The notes under the pieces: generated by a model
What the model was told of the DNA's origin: nothing
The model's database searches: none
Seen by the model: only the letters and a program-made list of their open reading frames with translations
Made by a program: the position numbers and the translations under genes
Shown: positions 57,841 to 64,000 of the stretch, one piece after another
Layout of the letters: every line of letters begins with the position of its first letter
Numbering within the stretch: the first letter of the stretch is position 1
Source of the DNA: Boletus sp. NGJ
Lineage: Eukaryota; Basidiomycota; Agaricomycetes; Boletales; Boletaceae
Length of the DNA stretch: 64,000 bases
Direction of reading: 5' to 3'
Assembly: GCA_019096195.1 (NCBI GenBank)
Contig: JAGTXK010000073.1
Location: 620,001-684,000, forward strand

Positions 57841-59124
57841 ATGTCACCACCCAAAACTCTCACTGTCAATGAGCCACTTCTTAAAGTTGGGTGTACCCTC
57901 GGTGAAGGTTCGAGCGTATCAACTATGCGACTTTGTCATTGATGAGCTGTCAATAGCCCCTCTTTATGATCCCAAATCACAAGTCCTGCATTTTGTAGAT
58001 ATATGTGAGAACAAGGTAAGATGGGCGGTCTGTTCGTTGGGGAATCAGCTTGTCGAGTTCCCTAAACAAGGTTTTTCATCTGGATACCGTTACTCTAGCA
58101 CTAAGCGTAGAGACATTTGATGAACCGATTACATGTCTTGCCTTGAGGACTCATGGGGTGAGTGCGCTTTACAGACATTCCCATGCTCGGCTCTTGTTAC
58201 TATATTTCCAGCTCGCCTGTACAACAAGCAGCGGTTTCGCGGTGATGGACAGAGGATCAATTCTGCGCTATCTCTGTAAACCGTTACCTGAGCATCACGC
58301 CCACCATGTGAGATTCAACGATGGAGCGTGCGACAGAAACGGCCGATTTTTTGCTGGAACTATCCATTCCAAAGATCAGGGTATCCCAGGCCAGCTTTGG
58401 ATGTATGACCCAGGCACGTCGGAATGTAAAGTTGTAGACGAAGGGCCCTTTACGGTCAGCTGTGGCAATCCTCTCATGGTCGGAAAGTTTACAGTGTATA
58501 GGACTCAAATGGACTTGGCTGGAGTCCGGATGGAAACACCATGCAAGCATGAAATCCGTTCTGCTGTCTGAGTGTGTCTCAAGAGGAATTCCAGGTACTT
58601 CACGGACTCCCTCGTCAATCTCATCTATGCCTACGACTTCGACGATGGAAAATTGTCGAATCGGAGAATTGCCGTTGATGCGATTGCCCAGGGGTTACCG
58701 GAAAAGACCTTTTGTGATGGTCTATGCATTGACGAAGAGGGTTACATATGGAGCGCAAGGTTCGTTGATCGGTTGATCAAAGAATATGTTGGCCGACTAA
58801 GCTTGGCAGATGGGGAGGTTCTCGAATCGTCCGGTTCTCGCCTCAGGGCAACATCGACACCGAGATACACTTCCCTACTGTTCTCAACGTAACTGCGTGT
58901 TGCTTTGGAGGTGGGCAGACAACTTGGTCGATCCTGGAGAATGATAGTCATTTTGTTGTGCAGGTCCCAACGAGGACCAACTATATGTAACGACTGCCCA
59001 ATGCGGTGCCGTTGGGGGAGACAGCAGCCTGCAGGAGAAATACCCTGATTCTGGGCATCTCTTTGTGGTGGATCTGTCGGGTAATGTCAAGGGGAGTCAA
59101 TGGCGATACTCTTTCGGGGAGTGA
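57841..59124 (+). CDS. SMP-30/gluconolactonase-family protein
   Basis: About eight exons; the start at 57841 (MSPPKTLTVNEPLLKVGCTL) is favoured over an in-between ATG at 57869 because its frame splices to the conserved APLYDPKSQVLHFVDICENK. Family blocks are GEA and FVDI (first metal-binding Glu), FNDGACDRNGRFFAGTIHS (FNDG metal ligand), GQLWMYDP, SNGLGWSPDGN, then YAYDFDDGKLSNRRI and DGLCIDEEGYIWSA (DG(x)5D metal ligand). The end NVKGSQWRYSFGE is variable. These beta-propeller enzymes hydrolyse sugar lactones using a divalent metal. The order Glu, Asn, Asp ligands appears complete. No signal peptide is seen. Confidence 0.87.
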
Positions 59125-59250
59125 TACGGCCAGTTCACTCAGCATCGGTCGTACTTGGAGTTAAACTTGTCGATTGTCTGTCGCGCGGGAATAGATTGCA
59201 TGCGAGATAAACCGTTACTCCTTATACGGATCATGTGGACGGAAACCATC

Positions 59251-60115
59251 ATGAGCTCGCACGAACTTCACCTCACCTATCTCACAGTTCGAGCTCGTGG
59301 GGAGCCAGTCCTACTTCTTCTCGCTGACTCCGGAATCCCATTCACCTTGGAAGAAGTCGCACCAGAAACCTGGGGTCGATGGAAGACGTCAGGAAACATT
59401 ACCCGTGACCTTTACCCTTATTCCGCGCTTCCGGTTTTACGGGTCAGAGACAAGTCTGCAGGAGGAAACGAATTCGTATTAGCGGAGACTTCTGCTATCT
59501 TGACGTTCTTGGAGGAGTTTTTGGCACCTCGGGGGACACCTGTAGGTAATGGAGATACCGCGGACGAAAAGCAGACTAAACGTGACCGCAGCTTCTCAAA
59601 GATATGTGTCTCGAAGTCAGGGTAGGTACGCAGATGATCAAGGAAGCATCCCTGTTTTTCCTCGGTCGAGCTTGGGGAACTTCCGTCAACAAGGTAGTGT
59701 ACCATCCGAAATAACACCTTCCATTTACACTGTATCGACTCAGGACTGGTTAGCACCGCCCAAGCGTGAAAAGCTCTGGCGGGGCCCTGTGACTAGATAC
59801 CTGCGTAACACTGAAGGCGCGCTGTCGGACTTGAACAAAAGCATCAACGTGGTCCCATGCGCTGCCGAACCACTCAAGGGATATACAGTTGCTGTCGTCA
59901 CTGCGATCAATTTTATCACGGACTTATTCCCATCTGCGAAAGCGGAGCTGGAGAGAGGGGGTCAGTACGAGTTGTGCGGGAAGGTGTGGGCCGCTGTGGG
60001 TGAGCGAGAGAGGGTAGTTGAATACTGGACAAGGAACGGGGTGCAAACGAAACCGTGGACGATCTTTGTGTATGGTACGGCGGAGTGGATAGCACAGGAA
60101 GCAGCGAAACTGTAG
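59251..60115 (+). CDS. Glutathione S-transferase-like protein
   Basis: Three exons (59251-59541, 59592-59693, 59744-60115) give 254 residues. The N-terminal thioredoxin fold reads MSSHELHLTYLTVRARGEPV, with the Tyr/Arg positions of sigma-type glutathione transferases, then LYPYSALPVLRV, where the cis-Pro contacts glutathione, and VLAETSAILTFLEE, where Glu-Thr-Ser contacts its glutamyl group. The helical C-terminal domain contains MIKEASLFFLGRAWGTSVNK and AVGERERVVEYWTRNGVQ. Choosing donor GTAGGT at 59542 bypasses a stop and links PRGTP to LLKDMCLEVR. It could detoxify electrophiles or bind ligand; the substrate is unknown. Confidence 0.85.
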
Positions 60116-60220
60116 TAGTTCATTAGGTCCGGGAATTTCCGGGAGTGACTGCACAGTTTTTGTCATGGTGGCTGTCTCGATGCGCGTTCCCACATTCACC
60201 AACGACCTCAAGATCAAAAG

Positions 60221-60278
60221 GTAAGCGAGGCTCGACGTCCTACCCATTGAGCGCTCCTAACCACTCCCTTCTCCACAG
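60221..60278 (+). other. RPL16: Probable 5' UTR intron of RPL16
   Basis: Donor GTAAGC at 60221, branch-like CTAAC about 20 nt before the acceptor, and CACAG ending at 60278; 58 nt in all. Leader introns before ribosomal protein genes are common in fungi. A short upstream frame from the ATG at 60165 reads through the splice and stops just after it. Confidence 0.65.
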
Positions 60279-60352
60279 GTGAATTCACTTGATTTCGTTT
60301 CTTGCCCGTTCAGAACTCAACATAGCGTCCCCCATTCAATATAGACTTCGCT

Positions 60353-61124
60353 ATGGCCACTTTCTCCTCGACACCCATCGTCATTGATGGCAAGGGTCAC
60401 CTCCTTGGTCGATTGGCCTCTATCATCTCCAAGCAAATACTGTCCGGCCAGAAGATTGTCGTCGTGAGATGCGAGGAGATCAACATCTCTGGCAGTTTCT
60501 TCCGCAACAAGGTATGATCATACGTCCATCCCTCAGCCAAGTCCAGACGACATCTCGCGCTACGCAGCTCCGCTACCACAACTTTCTCCACAAGCGCCAC
60601 ATTGTCAACCCCAAGAGGTCTGGTCCCTTCCACCACCGCGCTCCTTCCAAAATACTTTTCCGCGCCATCCGTGGCATGGTGCCCCACAAAACCGCCAGGG
60701 GTACTGCCGCGCTCGAGCGCTTGAAGCTCTTTGAGGGTGTTCCTCCGCCCTACGATCGCAAGAAGCGGATGGTCGTTCCTGAGGCCCTCCGGGTACTGCG
60801 GTTGAAGCCTGGCCGGAAATACTGCACCGTCAAGGTACGGGAGACGGTGGATTTGACACGAGCGGTGCATTGATAATACGATTGCGTAGCGTCTGTCGCA
60901 TGAGGTTGGGTGGGGTTATAAGGACGTCGTTGACCGCCTTGAGGAGAAGAGGAAGATCAAAGCACAGGCATTCCATGAACGCAAGGTACGTGGGGCAGAG
61001 TTGGGTCATTATATCAGGACTGCAAGTTCACTCCGAGTTCCAGATTGCTGCGCTGAAGCTGCGCCAAAAAGCGGTCGGGGACGCATCACCTTCCTTTGAG
61101 AAACTGGTAGAATATGGATTCTAG
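60353..61124 (+). CDS. RPL16: Ribosomal protein uL13 (L16/L13a), cytosolic
   Basis: uL13 is a structural protein of the 60S subunit. Four exons (60353-60511, 60568-60834, 60890-60985, 61044-61124) give 200 residues, the usual length. The core reads [79 protein letters not shown] and [20 protein letters not shown], all strongly conserved. The last exons give [20 protein letters not shown] and [20 protein letters not shown]. All intron phases agree. A leader intron is likely at 60221-60278. Confidence 0.98.
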
Positions 61125-61238
61125 GAGTCTAAGGGCCACCATGTTTGTGTGTCAAGCCGCAGTCTACGTTATGTTTAGTACCGATGAGACCATGCATGTT
61201 ACTATGCGACCTCTCCAAGGCTGGTGTTGCTATGCAGC

Positions 61239-61280
61239 TTTTTTTTTTTGCGCTCTGGTTTCAATTTTTTTTTTTTTTTT
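61239..61280. repeat. Two poly-T tracts
   Basis: T runs of about ten and about fourteen flank TGCGCTCTGG-type sequence after the RPL16 stop and before the KH gene. They may mark the 3' region of RPL16 or the promoter of the KH gene; poly(dT) stretches disfavour nucleosomes. Confidence 0.75.
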
Positions 61281-61429
61281 CTCTTGAGACCTGAGTGGCT
61301 GTGCAGTCGGTGGCGGGAACGCGCCGGACACGCGTTTCTGGAGGGCAGCGATTGTTTGCCACCTTTTCGACCATTCCCGCCGCCATTCTCTCCTCCCACC
61401 TCCTCATTGTCCCCGACAGCCCCAACGCC

Positions 61430-62551
61430 ATGTCCGCAGAACACACAACCCATCAAAACACAGGTGGGCCCTTTCTTTTCCTAGGGGCATCCTGCTTGCT
61501 TACTCAACTAAAGCATCCCCCGCAGCATCCCGCTCCACATCGCCAAACTCTGCTCACGACGTCCTCACCCTTCGTGCCCTCGTAACCACAAAGGAGGCTG
61601 GCGTAATTATCGGAAAGGGCGGAAAAAATGTTGCAGATCTCAGGGAGCAGACTGGGGTGAGAGCCGGCGTCAGCAAGGTCATACCTGGCGTCCACGAACG
61701 TGTCCTCACAGTCTGCGGATCTGTCGACGCAGTCGCAAAGGTATGTGTTCCCCTCTACCTCACCACCCTCACCTCAGCTTCACTCAAATCCTCTCCGCCT
61801 GCAGGCATACAACCTCATCATCACCCAACTCGTTTCATCAAGCCCCTCTCCTGTTCCCGTCTCGTCGTCATCCCCACACACCTCTATTCGCCTCCTCATC
61901 TCCCATAATCTGATGGGAACGATAATCGGTCGAAGCGGCCTCAAAATCAAAGCCATCCAGGATGTTTCTGGAGCTCGCATGGTAGCTTCAAAAGAAATGC
62001 TCCCACAGTCAACAGAACGCATCGTAGAGGTTCAGGGTTCCCCAGAAGCTATCAGCCGTGCAATCGAAGAAATTGGAAAATGCTTACTGGAGGACTGGGA
62101 AAGGGGTGCCGGGACAGTTCCTTTCCACCCCGGCGTTGGTGACGAACGTCTTGGTTCGAGACGGTCAGCCAATGGCTATGCCGGTGGTTTGAGTACGCGC
62201 AGATCCGCCGGTGATGTTACTCGCCGTGGTTCGTCTCCACCATCTCCACACTCACCATCGACGACACAACCACCAGCCAATCTTCGTACGCAAAACATCT
62301 TAATTCCTGCTGATATGGTCGGATGTATCATTGGCCGTAATGGAAGCAAAATTACTGAGATCCGCCGGCTCTCTGGATCGAAGATATCCATTGCAAAGGC
62401 CCCACACGATAATTCCGGTGAACGAATGTTCACTATCATCGGGACTCCGGCAGCCAACGAGAAGGCATTGTTCTTACTCTATAATCAGTTGGAGAGCGAG
62501 AAGGAGAGGAGAATTGGCAGGGAACAACAACAGCAGGACTCCCAAGAATAA
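61430..62551 (+). CDS. Triple-KH-domain RNA-binding protein (PCBP/hnRNP K-like)
   Basis: Three exons (61430-61463, 61526-61740, 61805-62551) give 331 residues. Each KH domain has its GxxG loop: KH1 VTTKEAGVIIGKGGKNVADL, KH2 ISHNLMGTIIGRSGLKIKAI, KH3 IPADMVGCIIGRNGSKITEI. Between KH2 and KH3 is a Ser/Pro/Arg-rich linker of about 60 residues; the C-terminus is short and Gln-rich. Such proteins (yeast Pbp2/Hek2, fungal Rnc1-type) bind C-rich single-stranded RNA and affect mRNA stability, localisation or translation. Which of these applies cannot be told. The ATG at 61430 follows a compact pyrimidine-rich leader. Confidence 0.92.
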
Positions 62552-63059
62552 ACCGACTTGCCACCGTTCTGCCTGACATGCCGCCCAATTACTTTGCACG
62601 ATTGATCCGACGCCTCACCAAACCGACCCGTATGCCTCATCCTCCAGCCTTCTTGTCCTCTCCGCTCTCCACACGCTGCTTCCTCGAACGTGCCCCGCTT
62701 CGTTGCCGCGCGCTCTCAGAAGAGCCGTACTCGTTATTTGTCTTTAACCCTGTGCATTTCCCCATCCCCTATCACCGAAAATAGGCACAAAACCCCTCTT
62801 CACTTCGATGTTCTTGACTCCCGATTTGCTTCATCGCCTCCCTGTCCTCCGACGATAGCTCTGACCAAGATACATATTGCGACATGCCTGACATACTACA
62901 ATGCATTGTGTTTTAGTTTCACCGACGATATACAACATGCGTCCATGACTTGTTCCAGTCCTTCTCTTGTCCGCTGTTGCCATTCATTGATTCAATGGGT
63001 GTTCGCAATACGGACTAAAATACTATTCAAAGATCACGTGTACCGAGCGTTAATTAGAT
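62552..63059. other. Intergenic region between tandem genes
   Basis: 508 bp between the KH and NUFIP-like genes, with short frames only (largest 127 codons overlapping from 62690, low complexity Ser/Pro/Arg). It probably holds the 3' UTR and the next promoter. Confidence 0.55.
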
Positions 63060-64000
63060 ATGTTTTCCGTTGAGCTCGTTTCAATGAACAAGTTTGCAAT
63101 GAACGGCCAGTATTCATCCTCACACAAGACCTCCTCTTACACAGTTCCCCTGTATGACACCACTGGACTGACTTCGGCGTTGGCTAACCCATACACGCAA
63201 CAATATGCACCGAGTTATATGTCCCCACATTATTATCAGGCATACTTGCAAGCCCATTCACCTCGCACAACCACGGATGGGTACACACTTTCATCAACCT
63301 ACGTCCCGGGCACCGCAATTCAGACGAGAAGAGGAACGTCGACGATGCCTACCCCGTCTCCCCGGGATCAGTCGTCTGTGCAGGCGCACCCACAAACGAC
63401 TGCGAGACCTATCCTGAATCATCTCACTTACGGGAGCTGGTACCAGTCCGGAAATTGTCGGTGCACCCGCCAGGGTTGCCCATTTACCGGCTCCCGCAAG
63501 TCCGTCGAGATTCATATGATGGATCGACATTTTACATTTCCACCTGGGTGGGAGAAGAAGGACGGTTGGGATGCTGATCCGAGCTTAAGAGGGTGCATAT
63601 TCATACCATATTATTTTGACCCCTGACTGATGCAGATTTAGAAAACCTATCACAATTCAGGGGACATCCCTAGTGCTAGATACACCAGAAGCTATCGATG
63701 CCTGGATAGCAGAGCGGAGGAGGCGATTCCCGACGGACGAAAAAACTCGGGATAAGAAACGAAAACTTGAGGAGGCAGTTGCGCGAGGGCAGCTAACCCC
63801 GGAAGGTATAGGTGCTGGCGCAAGAAAAAAAATGAAGCAGAACACCGCAGTTGCGGAGGGTGGCAACAAGGGATTCCGAGGAAAAGGGCACCAAAGGTGC
63901 AGAGGTCGTCGATGGGAAGGTCCGGTACAGCGTGAAGAACCCAGAACAGAAATTCCAGACGAGTCGACGAGTCAACCAGTCAATACAAGAACGAAATCCA
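63060..64000 (+). CDS. NUFIP1: NUFIP1-like zinc-finger protein, 5' part (3' end outside window)
   Basis: NUFIP1 (yeast Rsa1) is an assembly platform for box C/D snoRNPs together with Snu13. The start could be 63060, 63084 or 63099; all give a Tyr/Ser/Pro-rich, disordered leader. A C2H2-like finger reads CTRQGCPFTGSRKSVEIHMM and DRHFTFPPGW. An intron (about 63600-63649; GT..TTTAG) joins RG to KPITIQGTSLVLDTPEAIDA and WIAERRRRFPTDEKTRDKKR, the NUFIP-domain signature that binds Snu13. A Lys/Arg-rich region follows and the frame is still open at the right edge. The NUFIP label rests on the WIAERRRRFPT block. Confidence 0.82.

Noticed and set aside
57869-58120. Alternative start frame for the SMP-30-like gene
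   Set aside because: The frame is not the one used by the conserved blocks and ends without family motifs. The ATG at 57841 splices correctly.

Overview
The window is a gene-dense piece of nuclear DNA from a filamentous basidiomycete, most likely an Agaricomycete. The evidence is many spliceosomal introns of about 45-60 nt with GT..AG ends, intergenic gaps often under 150 bp, a cytosolic EF-1alpha split into eight exons, and several families that I recognise mainly from mushroom-forming fungi (a seven-helix orphan membrane protein, a four-helix membrane protein, a divergent pair of paralogous short proteins). I count 40 protein-coding genes; the first is cut by the left edge and the last by the right edge. 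I saw no tRNA, rRNA, CRISPR array, LTR element or intact transposon.

Layout. 1-6714 (+ strand): PAS-type kinase C-terminus, EF-1alpha, a membrane-anchored GNAT acetyltransferase, Elongator subunit Elp5. 6803-13159: a more accessory stretch with a cytochrome P450 (-), 1.3 kb with no convincing gene, a seven-helix orphan protein (+) and a disordered Ser/Pro-rich protein (-). 13518-27513: mitochondrial aspartate aminotransferase (-), cytosolic AspRS (+), SPRY/Ssh4 (-), Snf4/AMPK-gamma (+), PX-SNARE Vam7 (+), Mtm1-like carrier (-), eIF4E (+), Pil1-type eisosome protein (+), SPF30 Tudor protein (+). 27882-29680: two head-to-head paralogues of an uncharacterised family. 29741-46831: RIO2 (-), NatD/Naa40 (+), complex I NDUFB11-like subunit (+), mitochondrial EF-Tu (-), Pex14 (+), GRIP golgin (+), Mediator Med5 (+), vacuolar zinc transporter (-), eIF3h (+). 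46975-64000: secreted DPBB protein (+), Ipi1 (-), NPC2-like ML protein (-), four-helix membrane protein (+), F-box-like protein (-), small unknown protein (+), mitoribosomal bL17m (-), mitochondrial ACP (+), SMP-30-like lactonase (+), GST (+), uL13 (+), triple-KH protein (+), NUFIP-like zinc finger (+, partial).

How the genes fit together. There is no single pathway cluster; most are housekeeping genes. Protein synthesis is unusually well represented (EF-1alpha, Elp5, AspRS, eIF4E, RIO2, EF-Tu, eIF3h, Ipi1, bL17m, uL13, NUFIP), as are mitochondrial proteins (aspartate aminotransferase, Mtm1, NDUFB11, EF-Tu, bL17m, ACP). Many neighbours are divergent with start codons 37-294 bp apart, so promoters must be shared or abutting: RIO2/Naa40, EF-Tu/Pex14, ZRC1/eIF3h, Mtm1/eIF4E and bL17m/ACP are the tightest. 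The least understood contents are the divergent paralogue pair, the orphan seven-helix protein, the 140-residue protein at 54896, the Kex2-site-bearing secreted DPBB protein and the empty interval 8969-10243. Exon boundaries below were set by hand from splice signals, reading phase and family conservation, so individual junctions could be wrong.
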